The notes below the pieces were generated by a model. The model saw nothing but the letters and a program-made list of their open reading frames with translations. It ran no database searches and was not told where the DNA came from. Shown here one piece after another: positions 1 through 12,636 of a stretch of DNA of 64,000 nt (position 1 is its first letter; each line of letters opens with the position of its first letter). Source of the DNA: Rosellinia necatrix (taxonomy: Eukaryota; Ascomycota; Sordariomycetes; Xylariales; Xylariaceae); contig JAGYVD010000007.1 of NCBI GenBank assembly GCA_021209875.1, positions 3,100,001 to 3,164,000 on the forward strand, written 5' to 3'. The translations under genes and the position numbers were made by a program.

Positions 1-1199
1 CCTTGAGGGCCACCTGGGTTGGGAACTTGTTTATTGGGGATTTGCTGGCTGTGGTGTTGCTGGAGGCCTTGAGAATATGCCTGTACCTTGGCCTGGTTGG
101 CTGATGGTGGGAATTCTCGGAACTGCTGAGTAGTCAAATTAGCGACGGGGTTGCCGTTTAACAAGAGCATTTGCTGAACTATGGCAGCTTTGGTATCGCC
201 TACTTGTTGTGCTGGCATTCCTTGCTGTCGTTGCCCGTTCATCATGTTCACTTGCTGGGCATTGAAAGGGCCCGCTCCTTCCATTCGGGGCCGTTTGCTG
301 GGTGATGGTGCACCTTCAGCGGAGCCGGGAGAGGCTGGCCGGTTCTGGTTGCCGTCTATATTGTTCCCATCGCGTTGCATCTGGTTTTGTTTAGCGGCTT
401 GGAGCATCTGCATTTGGGGACTACGAAGCATTAGCGTTGATTCCAGGATGAAGATTGTTGACATTTACTGTCACGACGGACGTACTTCTGATTATTTGCC
501 ATGGCGGTTCTGGCTAGATTGGCGCCGGCATGCTTTGGGTTCATAGCTAAGCCATTCTGCAACCGTTGTTGTATTCCCATAGTATACAACTCGGGTCTCA
601 TTTGCTGGTGACGCATCATCTCTTGTTGTTGGTTGTGCGATTGTCGTAACCGGCCCTGGTGTTCGCAAATGTTAGCTCCAGGTGGCTGGGGACTGGACTA
701 CAAACTGGGAATGTTGTGAATTTACCTGTGTGTGGGCGACATATTGGCTAACGTGGGCGCTAACACCTCCTTTGTTGCGCTGGGCCGACAACATGTCCCA
801 GAAGAGACAAAACCACTCGTACAGAAAACAGCTATCGGAGCCGTTGGGAACATTCGGGGCGGGAAGGTCGCTTGGCCGCTTTGTATCTAAATCGTCTTTG
901 CTGTCGGTATCCATCGGGTCATCACCGATGCCGTTTCCAATGACATTGCCATTCTCGTCGCGACGCGGATTTTTGTGAACGTTGAGCGCCTGCTCGCTAT
1001 TGAGCATTGCGCGCGCGCAGTCAAACATGCCTTCTCGGAGAAAGTAATCGTATATGTAAGTGTTAAGGTTCGCGCGGTTATTCTCCGGAGGACGTTGCAC
1101 TTGACCACCAGCAAGTGTATTATTTGCCATCATGGTCATAGGTCCTCCACCAACAGGCCCGCCAGCCATAGGCATGTTAGCCATATTAATGTTGTTCAT
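1..1199 (-). CDS. som1: Som1/SomA (Flo8-like) LisH transcriptional regulator, 3' end cut by window
   Basis: Exons on the minus strand are 1199-726, 655-486 and 420 to the left edge (introns 70 and 65 nt), all in phase; the gene continues beyond base 1. The N-terminus is Met/Gly/Asn-rich. A LisH motif lies at about residues 44-76 (core NLNTYIYDYFLREGMFDCAR), followed by a conserved block ending FLYEWFCLFWDML at about residues 124-136. The rest is Gln/Asn/Met-rich with a KRPRME nuclear-localisation-like patch. This layout is that of Som1 (Magnaporthe) and SomA (Aspergillus), relatives of yeast Flo8, which act below cAMP/PKA in adhesion, conidiation and virulence-related development. LisH mediates dimerisation or partner binding, usually with an Ldb/PtaB-type cofactor. 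Family assignment is strong; the phenotype is inferred from relatives. A very long spacer lies upstream, as is usual for developmental regulators. Confidence 0.9.
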
Positions 1200-4100
1200 G
1201 ATTCACGGCCGACAGAATGAATCTGTCAGGATCCAACAGAATCAATCGTGGGGAAGATGCTGAATCAATGTATCGCATCCGTTTTATTCCCCTAGTTAGA
1301 AGGCGGGAACTGGGTTAATCTTGAAACCGATAACGGGTTGCAAGGCACTCCGAAGAGTAAGCGACAATGCGGTGAGTCTTTTTTAGGACCCCCTCGTTGT
1401 TGGCAGAGTGAGAGAGCCAGGCCTGCGGTCGGAATTGTCGGGGTGTGGGTGGCCAAGGATGCGTACCAGGCGGGAGTAGCAGCGCGTCGACGTTCGCGTA
1501 GCACGGGTGTTTTTGGCGAAAATGGCTTGTCCGAAAATCGTGAGAGGTCGATGAGATGGGAAACCACCTTGCAAAATAGCCTAAGCAGGTGTCGGCGACA
1601 GCGACGAAAACAACGCAAGAAACTGGTATTCCTGGTATACTGACTAAGAAAGGTGGTGGTATAAGCAAGACGAGGAACAACAAGGATAGATGATGATAAT
1701 AAAAATGCGCCCGTAGAGCGAAAATAATAGAGAGATCAGAGAATGGGCGAAAAAGAGATGGGCGAAGGGAAAGTGATGGCGGTGGTGGTGTGGTGGTGGT
1801 TTTGTGTGTGAGTGGTTGAGTTTGCAGCGGCGGCGAAGGCGAGGATGGCTAGGTGAGATGATCTGGTTTGGATGGATGGCTTCAAGAAGTGTCAGTGGCT
1901 CTCCAGTGCTAAGCACGGTGAGCCCACACAGTGTTATGTATAGTGCGAGCTGTGCCGGGTACTACCAGCTGTGAGTTGGTTGGGTGGGGGCAGGGCTGTC
2001 AAAGTTATGAGCCTGCGTGACCCACAACAGCCCTTATATGAGAAGCCCCACGACAGTTGGAAACTTCCGGCAGCAGCCGAGTCGGAACCTAAATCGAGGG
2101 ACTTACGTAGGTACCGTTTGCCGATTCAGCTCGGCCGACCACCAGATGAAGCAACGAAAAAAACTCTGTCAATCTAGAAGATATAGGCTGGATTGAATGG
2201 GTGGTTGAAGAGTCTGCCGGTAAGTGCGGCGTGAGCCAGGCGCAGTGTCAGGACCTATTCTAGCAAATCCTCAAAGGTCCAATTGGAAACGCCGTTGTCA
2301 GGCTGCCAAGCCGTGTTGGAGCAAGGGGCTACAATGGTAGCGCAGTACCTCTGGAGAGAGATCTCTTCTCTATTGAGTCAAGAAATAATTGCGGTGCTCG
2401 ACGGCGGTTATATTGCTACACTAGTTGCGGGCCAGGACAGATAGGTGGCGGGATGGGGAAATAGGTAGTTGAGTAGGCGAGATGGACTGATGTGGGAAAA
2501 CAGGCGAAATAAATTTAGATGGTGAGGTTAAGGGTAAAGTAGTGAGGAAGCGTGGTGGTGGGTTGGAGGAATGTCCCTTACCTGCCTACGAGGCTGTCAG
2601 CGGGCGAGCTTCTGCTTTGTGCGTACCCCGGTCGGGTAGCCAGCCAGCCAGCAAGGCGGATAGACGATCTTGCCTGAATGTCGGTTGTGCTAGGTTGGAC
2701 GTGTGGATTCGCCGATTCACTAAAAGCCGGCCGTGGTATCGATGAGAACGCGAAAGGCGACCTGGGTCAAGAGCCGGTGCGCTTTGCGAAGAGGTAGGCT
2801 TGTCGTGTGTTGAGTAGGAGAAGGTTGCATTGCACGGATGGAAATTGATGGCGGTCGGCCTTTGCTTTATGGAGAAGGGGAGTGGTTGGGCACAGGTGAT
2901 TGAGTGTCTGTTGTGGTAGTACCTACAGTGGTCATTCCGTTGTACGGTAGCACCTACACGGGACCTTCGTGGTGACCTCACATCCTATTCACCTGCTCAT
3001 AATTCATATTTACCTTTTAATTCAAACTTAGTAGTGGTAGTGTGCAGGCAGGTAGGTAAACCGCCATCACCCCGCTGCTTAACCTTACCTAGGTACCCTA
3101 TGTTAGGTATATCATATCTACGATCTAGAGACGGGTATTCAGCCATAGGTAGCCTAGGTACCTCTCTAAGATCGCAAACATGGCTGGTCATAGCCCCTCT
3201 GGTACAAGCAAAGTGTACTTTTGTTAATTGCCTAAAGTGCTCTAGTGGCAAAATTACACCCTAATAGTTCTACTTTCTAAAAAGGCGGTTAAAACAAATG
3301 ATATCTTTGCTATATGAAGTAGATAAGTCAGTAACAAAGCTCCTCGAAGCTTCTTCGTCATGTTTATTGTTGCACGGTTTTAATTGCAAATTTTATAAAC
3401 GGTAACAGCTAGTATTTCCCGAGATTTGCAAAGCAGTTGCTACAGAAAAACACGCTAGTTTAGGTTAGAGAGTGCCTACCGTAGGTACCTACCTGGGTGG
3501 TCAGTTGTGACCCAGCATTGTATTTTATTCCCCTCAGTCCGGTACCTTCAGTCTGGTACTTGTACCGTCCAAGATAGCACCTGGGTTAGGTAGGGTTAGG
3601 GAAGTTTCCAAGATACTGTACCTAACTCGTCTAAACGCGGCTATCAATACAGCTGTCTTTCCTATTCAATTTAATCACATCAAAGTACCTGACCATTGGG
3701 TGGATGGATGTTCATGATCATCTCGATGAAGAAATCAGTTGGGTTAACAAAAAGGCGTCTCTTAGGCAGACTTTGATAGATTTCAAATGGATTAGAATAG
3801 GTATGTCTATTTCAGCAACTGAGGGACCTGTAATTTTCCGAGACATATCTCGCGACACCTTTGCAAACGCTCCCCTCTACGCTCCCCTATGTCGAGGCGC
3901 GTACTGTACGACAGTGTGTGAAGTTACAACGAAGGTGCCCCGGGTAGGCGAATATTTGAGCACGGGAAACAAGTATCTGAGCGGTAGCTTGGCTCGTCCC
4001 ATCCTCATTAACCTGTGTGGAAACACGTGGGGGACTGCGCAACAAAGCCTTTACACCATCACGGCCAACAGCCGTCGACTACCTGCTACTTTTATTTGGG

Positions 4101-5821
4101 CGTATTTCCTGGTCCGGGCCCACTTGGTTGACTTGGCATTCTCACGTCAAGCTCACAGCTCAGCGCTCAGTTGGAAAGGCTGTAGCCAAGGATCGAAATG
4201 TCGATGTGGTCAGACAGCAAAGTGCGTAGACAATACCTGTGAACATCGGCCTGACTTGAAATACAGAGATAGTGAAATGCAAGAGAGACTCTACAGGAAA
4301 ACTCTATGTTGTGTTTTGAGCAGGTTTAGCGTCCATACCACAAACTTAAGCAGCATACGTATGCATATACTAGGTATGCGTTCACGGCTCGCTGAGAGGG
4401 GTAACTTTGGTTCAATTAGCCAGCATACCACTTGCTCATCGAGGGCCAATACTATCTGGGGAAAAAAATAACGCTTCTCTATGTATTAAGGAACGTTTAG
4501 AACGTCCAAAGTTTACCGCGTCTCGGATTACCTATTTAATGACCATATTGGTACCTCTCGTCATGTTCAAGCAAATAGCAAAGGGCTAACTAGTGGGTAA
4601 GGAGTAGTGTTTGATTACTTAACCTAGGTAGGTACCTGGTATAGGACAGCGTATTACTAACTACCGGGTTAAGCGACTAAGCTCCTGAACTAAATAGTTA
4701 TGTATTTTACAATAACAACGACAATAATTTTACATTATACTTGTATATGCATCGCCTCTCTTTTCCAGCCACCTAGATTAGACGTTAATATCACTACTAC
4801 TACTACTATTTGCCAGGTATACATACTGCTACTACTATTACTACTTGTAAGACGTATCCTTAATAGACGACGAGACGCTAGAAGGAATGGCGGCAGAACA
4901 CCAACGCAGGAACACTGCATAGGCACCTGGCACACTGATGCTACTCTGCCTTAGGTACCTTGGTATGTAGGTAATATCTAATATTATCACGCTTAGGTGC
5001 CCACCAAGAACTGGACATCTAGATGCTAGGGGTTTGCTAGAAGATCATCTTTAACGCATTGCCTCATTTGACACCTCTTGTAACTATCCGTATAGAGTGG
5101 CTGCCGTCATCCTCCAAAAGGGATTATGAAGGCCTGCTTCAGGGAATAATAAGGATTGTGACAAAGTGCATGAATAGGTACCGAACTACCTATATCAGTT
5201 GGCAAAAGCCACGCTGTTGCTTGGTACCGATTCTCCCCACATGCAGGTTGCTGAAGCAGGATCCAGGGCTGCGCATTTGAACTACTGACTATGCGTTCTG
5301 TTCCTCTGTTCCGTGTAAGTCTGTTCTTTCCCCGCTGGCACATATTTGAATACTGAATTCTTGGAGAGGGTACTGGTAATTGGGCCCAGTAGCTTCGTCG
5401 CTATTCTGTCTTAGTATCGTAGCTAAGACGGTTGGAGGCGTCTTCATAGTAACTACTGACCCCAACGTAGCATGCATATATACGATGTGCCATTAACATT
5501 GTAGTTACGGTGTGGTTTTATTCTCGCTTCAGTAACAAAGGCCCATATCCGCATACAATTATATATATCAAGACTACATAAGTAGCTCAGAACTAGCGCA
5601 CCAACCTCCACAAGGAATTGTACGACTACTTACACTGGTGTGTATAGTATATTCTAGTTGTTTCTAGCACCATGGGCTTCATAGCTTGAATGAACTCAAA
5701 TACCCAGCAAGCAATGACCGAAGCGCCTATCAAGTCGCCGTTACCTAGTGACTGCTACCAGTTGGAGGTGCCTGACCAAATCCATTGCCTGGGCTTTGGT
5801 GCAAATTATTGTGATAGAATT
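1200..5821. other. Long spacer: Som1 upstream region, short-motif repeats
   Basis: No recognised gene. The first 1 kb is GC-moderate and probably holds the Som1 promoter and leader (minus strand). From about 3.0 kb the sequence becomes AT-rich and carries many copies of CCTAGGTAGG-type words (for example near 3090, 3150, 3480, 4625 and 4950). One 255-codon open frame (3704-4471) is listed separately. A short ACT/TAC-rich stretch lies near 4790-4850. Confidence 0.6.
3704..4471 (+). CDS. Doubtful 255-codon ORF, no recognised family
   Basis: An uninterrupted ATG-to-TAA frame of 255 codons within otherwise non-coding, AT-leaning sequence. The translation has no signal peptide, clear membrane segment or motif I recognise. 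A Cys cluster occurs at about residues 160-180 (pattern C-x6-C-x-C-x5-C-x4-C). Such a long frame is rather unlikely by chance, but the composition looks like the surrounding spacer and no splice structure supports it. It could be an orphan gene, a transcribed upstream element of Som1, or chance. Confidence 0.2.
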   Translation: MDVHDHLDEEISWVNKKASLRQTLIDFKWIRIGMSISATEGPVIFRDISRDTFANAPLYAPLCRGAYCTTVCEVTTKVPRVGEYLSTGNKYLSGSLARPILINLCGNTWGTAQQSLYTITANSRRLPATFIWAYFLVRAHLVDLAFSRQAHSSALSWKGCSQGSKCRCGQTAKCVDNTCEHRPDLKYRDSEMQERLYRKTLCCVLSRFSVHTTNLSSIRMHILGMRSRLAERGNFGSISQHTTCSSRANTIWGKK

Positions 5822-6602
5822 TCAGTCGTCTTCCGGCGGCAATTCATCGTCAATGTATCGGATCAGCGAGACTCGCATCTCGGTAGTGTCGTTTCCCCTC
5901 AGCACATCGCTGATGAAGTGTGCCTCAACCTGCATCTGTATCATCTCCAAAGCCCCTCGTAGGACGCCACAGAATATGTTAGAATACCACAATTCGTTCT
6001 GTGCTCGGCCATCATCAGGTAATTCAACAAAATCGGCCAGGGGGTTCTCTTCGAATACGAGCGAGAACTGTTTGTTGTCGCTCGTCCAATTTGTGACAGT
6101 TGGTGTAATGTTGAGAAAGATCTTGAACCCAACCTACCGGTATATGATTAGCCGCAAGTCGTCTTGAAGGGACCAGGAGCATAAAAAAACGCCTTAGTAC
6201 CTTGGCGAGCATGTCTGCTGTCTCCCGGAAGTTGCTACACCGCCTCATGGTATTGGATTTGGCAAGATAATCTTCTATTAATCGTAGGCCGATATTATAT
6301 CCCATTTTATCAAGCTGCTTGTTGACCTGAGCGTAATCCTCTTCGAAGTCCTTACACAGCTGAGCGACTATCGTGCCATATGTCAAAACAACAAGTTCGG
6401 CGTTTACTTTGTCGACACGGCCCCTTATTTAATCATGTGTGAGGATCGCATGCAATGACCATCATGGAGTAAGGACGGCGGGACAGATGAACTTACTTCC
6501 ATATCCTGTCCTCGTTTAGTAGGTTACCCTTGACGTGTTATAAGCAAACAGTTTATCAAGGACTTACTCTTCGCCCACACGGGCAGCTTTGGTGGCTGAC
6601 AT
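5822..6602 (-). CDS. BET3: TRAPP complex core subunit Bet3, with a 9-nt microexon
   Basis: Exons (minus strand) are 6602-6568, 6505-6497, 6423-6201 and 6133-5822; the product is 192 aa, the normal Bet3 length. Introns are 62, 73 and 67 nt with canonical ends; intron 1 has a TACTAAC-like branch. The second exon is only 9 nt and supplies the core of the EIWK motif. Diagnostic blocks are VNAELVVLTYGTIVAQLCKD, the RRC-NFRETADM segment with the conserved cysteine (about residue 77) that is acylated or buried in Bet3, and FLNITPTVTNW. The protein ends in an acidic tail. Bet3 is a core subunit of TRAPP complexes, the Ypt1/Rab1 exchange factors acting in ER-Golgi tethering and autophagy. It is divergent from the U5-40K gene, with about 0.8 kb between the starts. 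Confidence 0.95.
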
Positions 6603-7413
6603 GCTCGACTTGCGAGCTGTATGCTAGACCAAATCAAATCGTAGACAACACCTCCAAGCCAGCGTAAGGGTTGTGGTATCTCGAAGATACGGGCGTGATG
6701 AAGGCGAGAGTATACCAATAGGTAGCTTGGGCGAAGGTATGGCAGTATTTGGGCGGTGACAAGATGACGGTCCTGAGAATGGTAGGAGGTAATCTTTGAG
6801 GTATGAAAGCCAATCCTGATTTGTGAAGAAAGCAGTGAACTAAGAGGGAAATGTATGCAGGTACCTAGGTATAGTAGGCACTTAGGAGGAGGGAGTTGGC
6901 TAACAACCCCGCTCGTCCTGTAACTACCTACCTATAAGTAGTACTTAAGCTACCTACCTAGGTAGGTACCTAGACTCGACTGTCGTGCAGATAGGTACCA
7001 GGTACCCAGGTATGTTGTGGACAGAACAGGTTAGGGGTTAGGAACCAGGGTAAGCGCCTGGGCATCGGCGGAAAAAGCGCGAGAAGTTCCGTCGTGGCGG
7101 AACATCCTTGCTCCACCATCTTTTCCATCAGATCCTCTCAAGAGCCTCTCAGAGGCATGTGGTCTGTCGCGGTGCTCAAAACTACCAAAGCTACCTAAAT
7201 ATTAGCTTTCATCCTACTTACCACTACGCTGGCATCGATCAACTAATCGCGGAGCACGCAGGTGTTTTCTTCGAACATTACAATCTATCGATCCATTGAC
7301 CCCTCGGAGCTTCGAGAGTTGATCACGAACCACGTCGCACTACTCATTGGATGCACATCAACCTGGATTTCGAGTCTGCAACCGTGTAATAGACGGTACA
7401 AAACCTGGCCGTC
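6603..7413. promoter_or_regulatory. Divergent promoter region of BET3 and U5-40K
   Basis: An 811-bp spacer between divergent starts. It contains a dense CCTAGGTAGG/TACCTACC run at about 6930-7010. No TATA box or other specific factor site could be assigned. Confidence 0.55.
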
Positions 7414-8683
7414 ATGTCTGCAGAAAAGAGACCTGCCGCCGATGATGCTGGCGCGAGTCAGTTGGTTGTCAAACGGCAGAAGCCAGGTACAAGCACCGCC
7501 CTTTCAAGACGCGATGATGTCTCGGGAAATGGTGCTCTAGTACAGTCTGTATGTGCTTGGCCCCAGCTGCTTCCTGTGTCTGGGTGGGCTTTTTTTGCTA
7601 ATAGCTACATATTCTAGACAATACGCACAAGTAACCTAGAGGCTCCGCTCATGGAACTCAGTGGACATTCGGGAGAGGTCTTTTCAGCCAAATTTGACCC
7701 TACTGGCAGGTTGATCGCATCCGGGTCTATGGACAGGAGTATATGTGGGTTGTCCCAACCCGCCCCATCTTGCGTGGCCGCTAGGCAGCACATTTGCAGT
7801 TGCTAATGATACATGGCAGTGTTGTGGAATTCGTCCGGTGCGTGCGAGAATTATGGCGTCCTAACTGGCCACAAAGGCGCGATCCTCGATTTACAATGGT
7901 CCCGAGACTCCGAGATCCTCTACTCTGCTTCGGCCGACATGCACCTCGCCAGCTGGGATTTGACGTCGGGCAGCAGAATACGGCGATATGTGGGCCATGA
8001 AGAGATCATAAACGCCATTGATCTCAGCAAGCGGGGCGAAGAACTTCTCATCAGCGCGAGTGACGACGGTACCATTGGCATTTGGGACCCCCGTACTAAG
8101 AATGCTGTTGACCATATTGAGACCGACTTCCCCATCACTGCTATCGCAGTCTCTGAAGCAGGCAACGAAATATACTCCGGCGGTATCGACAACGACATCA
8201 AGGTTTGGGATATGCGGAAAAAAAGCTGTCGTTTACTCCATGCTAGGCCATAATGATACCATCACAAGTTTGCGCGTTTCCCCGGACTCGCAGTCGCTCC
8301 TATCCTATTCCCATGATTCGACAGCCAGAACTTGGGATATTCGGCCGTTTGCTCCCACAGAACGGCACATTCGAACCTTTGACGGGGCGCAGATGGGCAT
8401 CGAAAAGAATCTAATTAGATCCAGTTGGGATAAGGATGGCAAAAAAGATCGCAGTGGGCGCCGGAGATGGAACGGTCGTCATATGGTCAAACGACAATGG
8501 GAAGCTTTTGTACAAACTTCCCGGTCACAAGGGTACCGTGAACTGTGCCGAGTTCACCTCAAGCAATGAACCCATTAGTAAGTTAAGTTAGGAGTGTTGT
8601 ATTTCGAAAACTTGGCGACTAATTAACTTTCAGTTCTATCGACGTCCTCAGATCGCCGTATGCTCCTTGGGGAGCTTCGATGA
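7414..8683 (+). CDS. SNRNP40: U5 snRNP 40 kDa WD40 protein (SNRNP40/Spf38-Cwf17), two frameshifts in A-runs
   Basis: Exons are 7414-7548, 7618-7744, 7820-8577 and 8634-8683, coding for about 355 aa once two extra bases are discounted. It starts MSAEKRPAADDA. WD40 repeats are visible: LSGHSGEVFSAKFDP, LTGHKGAILDLQWS, YVGHEEIINAIDLS, LGHNDTITSLRVSP and LPGHKGTVNCAEFT. The family-typical segment SASADMHLASWD and the end SSDRRMLLGELR match the U5 40K family, a WD protein that binds Prp8 in the spliceosome. In exon 3 the frame shifts by +1 at the 7-A run 8218-8224 (after WDMRKK) and again at the 6-A run 8441-8446 (after KDGKK). Downstream homology and exon 4 phase are only consistent if each run has one A too many. 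Homopolymer sequencing errors are the simplest explanation; a real pseudogene is the alternative. Confidence 0.9.
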
Positions 8684-11600
8684 CCTGCCCCACAATCGTC
8701 TCAACTCAATAACGGCGCTATGAGGGCTATGCAACATTTAGACAGCTTCTGCTGTTATCCTATAATTTAACCCTCCCAGAGGCGGTCGCGGTTGATTGGC
8801 ACTCCCTCGCACGATCAAATCTTGCCATTCTGGACAAGCCTGGCGGGACGCGATATCGAATTGTCAGCTCACGCTCAGTATTGATGTTTGATGCTGCGGG
8901 AATCGCAAGTAAACTTGGGCTTCTAACGCCGCCTACAACATCAAAGAGGCAGCGGTAACAACTCTGTTCTCACAACGTTCACCGCTTGGCTAGTTCGACT
9001 GCTAAAAGACGATGACACTTCAGTTTACTGGTAACCTTGATTATAAAAGCATCAAACTCCTCAGGGTAGGTACTCGTATGTAATACCAGGATTAGGGGCG
9101 GCATTCGGTGCTCTTGCCGCTTTAATGATGCGACCGGTCATCTTCTTACTACACGATACCCAAGCCCAATGATAATATGAAAATAAGACACTTTTATTTC
9201 CGCTAAACTACGCGGGGGGGTGAAGATGATCTAACGAAGAAGCACACTTACTGGCATGATGATGTACCGGATTAGGAAGGGGTGCGGTTTTGGTGACTAT
9301 CTCCCAAGTAGCAAAAGGAAAGTAGGACTGAGACAAGCAGGGCAGAGGGTGAGAGGTGAATAGTCACCGTGGGTGGGTGGCATATGTTTGGGTGGCATAT
9401 GTTGATAGTGCTGTCATCATGAAATCTTTGATGATAGCAGCCAGAGACTGGATTCAGTCAAGGCCCTGGTTAGGCAGTCCTGGCCCCATCAACCGCAAAT
9501 AGGTTTTCTTTTAAAAGCCATCCCAACTGAAGAAGCGACCAACTTCATCAAACCAAAATTACGTGCAATGGCTTGTTCAGACCGTCCCCTAACTACCCCC
9601 CCAGGATCGATATATAGTATGTATATAGATATCTCAGTATTTATCCTAGTTGCCGGCCCCGCTACTTGAACAGCGTAAGTCAGCTGTGCCATTTCGTAAG
9701 TGGCAGGAAAGTCGAGATGAGCTTATTCGAACCGGAATTGTCATATGTCCCCTATGCTTCCAAACTCGCCTCCCAGTTCCATGCATTCGCTATGGCCCCC
9801 GACTACCATCGACGCCTCATAACAGCCCATGGCTGAGTCGCGCAGGCATCCGAGCCGTCGGGGTAGCCGGGGCATTTAATTGAATAATCCGTTCTAATAA
9901 AGGTTTGTCAGTTGAGTTGCTTGCAAGTACGGCGGCGCAGGTATCCACGTTTAAAGCTACATCATTCCCTAATCCGCTCCCGGGATTTTGGGGTCTGTTG
10001 CTCTAGTACCTTTGAGAGAAGGTTCCCCGAAGAGCAGGTTTGGTGACCCCGGAGGGCTTAGTAAATAATTTGTCGTCTATTTCAAACCGGTGCCGTGTGG
10101 AGCTTCAAGCCTACCATACATTTAGAGCCTAATTGCTTTTCTGTTTCTGCTACTCTAGTACCCTCAGGCGGGTACCGTGTTTAGGCGAGATACTTACCGC
10201 TCCAAGTAGCTGTCAAACGCTTTCGATTAAAACAACGTCGACGCTGGATGCTAAACGTTCGACAACTGGAGCGGTGGCCGGGTGCTGGTGGCAGGCTTCC
10301 CAAGATGAGAGCGATGTGTCATTGCCTAATTATCTACGGTAATCGCTGGCCTGGTATGATAATTTGCCTCACACCTTCAACAGACATCAAGCTCATCTTT
10401 GACACGGTCCCAATAGTTAGATTCCGCCCATGCTAAGTTGAATATAGCCATCTATGAACATATTCGAACCATTTTGGTCTCTGTTTGTCAGCATCGACTC
10501 TCTTGGATGTTAGGTAAGGCTGCTTTCTATCTAGCACGCACCAGCACTACGATTACGGCGAGACCCCCGGGCCACCTGCGACTTACGACAGATCTACAAG
10601 GAGGGCTGGGAATAGGTACCCATCATGGCCCGTCGAATACCGTCCGCCTAGGTAGATTCCTTCCTTCCCCGGCTTTCCCAACTTACCCATACCCGATTTA
10701 GGGTTATAGTAGGTTATAGAATCTGAAAACATCAGCATCCCAGGAGGCCGTTCACGAGGATAGCAGCGGCCAGGCTGCACATGTTGTGTCCGCGCCCCAG
10801 CTTGTGGTCAGGTCCAAATGCGCTGTGCCATGCCGCTGCCCCTTGGAATGCGGTTCTCTGGGGACTGAGGGCAAGGCTGGGTTGCGTTGGCCCGCGGGGC
10901 TCAGTGTCGGCACATTAATAGCATATAGCATCTCGTATTATCCTTTTGATACCGTTGGGTTGCTTGAGGCTTGAGCAATTCGGAGAGGATATAATACCCA
11001 TTGGCTGTGGAATGCAATGCGAGAGTGCAGTAAATATATAGACATTTTGTCGTTTGGTACCTTTGCGCTTTCACTTCCGCCCACCCGTCCAACCATCCCA
11101 TCACACGCTGGCCGGGCGGCGCAGGTTCCGGATTGAATCCGGGCTGTAGGGCGCTTAGTGACGTGTGAATCGCGGAGCTGGAAAAAAGAGGGATGCGCAA
11201 CTCGTCGACGGCGGGCTTGATTGGCTGTCGATGATTTGATTCCGAAACGACAGACCCGCCATAAACCCGCCATAAACCAACCACAAAACAGCCCTCAGCG
11301 CGCAGGCTGCATCCACAGTCGAGCCCTGTCCCCCCTTCCATTCCCGGCGTGCCTGACTCCTAGCTGCATTCATTCGCGTCTCAAACGCACCATGTAACCT
11401 CCGCGTTTGTCACGGTAGCCTCTCACTTCTGACACCGCGAGAGGCAGCGTGCTCAGTGGCGGTATATGCACTAACCCACCTGATCTCTTATTGGTTGACA
11501 TGCCCTTGGCCCGTATAGGTGTTCTGTACCTGCATTGGGAGGTTGTCTACCCCTAAATAGTACAGGATCCGTTCCCTATACAACACGCGCGCACGAGCAC

Positions 11601-12636
11601 ACAACAATACAAGCACACATTGCACAGCATGGCATAGAGGACCACAAGCACCCCTGTTTGAAGAAGGCGATTCGTTCCGCGCCCTTCTGCCCTTCGTGCG
11701 GCACCATGTGGTAAATTTAGCATCACCAAGCTATGGCTATCGTCGCGTTCGAAACACGCCCAATGTCTGTGTGGTCAACCATGGACGAACTCGCTCGCCG
11801 GTATTGTGTGTTCAGGGGTCGCAGCTGGGCCTGTAGGTGATAAAAATGGTAGTGACTGTATGTGGTAAAAGCGAGCGCCGTCCTCTCGGTTTGAGCAAGT
11901 CTTCCCAAACACTCGTGACGTTTATCTCCTACCCTTGATTTTCCGTTCCATATTTCTCTTACACGAAACGAACCCCAATCTTGACGAGCCCGCGGCTTGG
12001 CGTCTTCGCTTGTTGCTTTCCTTTGCCATCTTCTTGCGGCTGGTAGGTAGCTTCGCATTTCTCGTCCGGTCTTTACGGTTTCCCCTTCGTCATTCTCTGT
12101 CTCGATCGCAATCAATCATCGGGCTGGCTCGAGGCGCTGTTCTGTTGTTCCTATTCTCGCCTTTCATTTGTCTAGTATTTGATGCTCTGCGAGCATCGAC
12201 CACATGCTATTTTCACATTCAAGTTTCCCCCCAATCCAATCATTCCATGCTAGGGGATCTGGTTCCTGTCTGGCCATAATAGGCCACCTCGTTACCTTGC
12301 AAGGAGCTTCTGCAGGCTGCCGGCCACGCTTGAGACCTACGCTCCAATCCATTCGTTGAGAAACCCCCAAACTCGAAACCTACGAGGACGCGATCTTTTG
12401 TAACACGACACGTCCCTGCTTGTCTGTCAACTAGCAACAGCTTTGTTTGCTTACCTCAAATAATACGCTGCCCCCGTTGTGGAGATCGGGCTTGTTTCTC
12501 TGCCAAGTTGCCCGCCGGGTCACGCTCACACGCTATAGACGGACGAGCTTTCAACTCGTCACATGAAATAATTTTAATACAAGCTAAAGGCTTTACCAAC
12601 TACAGCTATCGTTATTTACTCTCAGGGACAACAGAC
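8684..12636. other. Gene-poor 4-kb spacer
   Basis: Only short, mutually overlapping frames on both strands and no recognised domain. The final 0.7 kb (about 11.9-12.6 kb) is pyrimidine-rich and is probably promoter or leader of the downstream membrane protein. I see no tRNA, repeat array or transposon terminus. Confidence 0.5.

Noticed and set aside
10901..11373. Overlapping minus-strand ORFs of 72-146 codons
   Set aside because: Three frames open at once, no conserved motif, no splice-linked continuation.
12508..12636. 43-residue N-terminal extension of the PPxY membrane protein
   Set aside because: In frame, but the translation is of poor coding character and lies in leader-like sequence; the ATG at 12637 is a better start.
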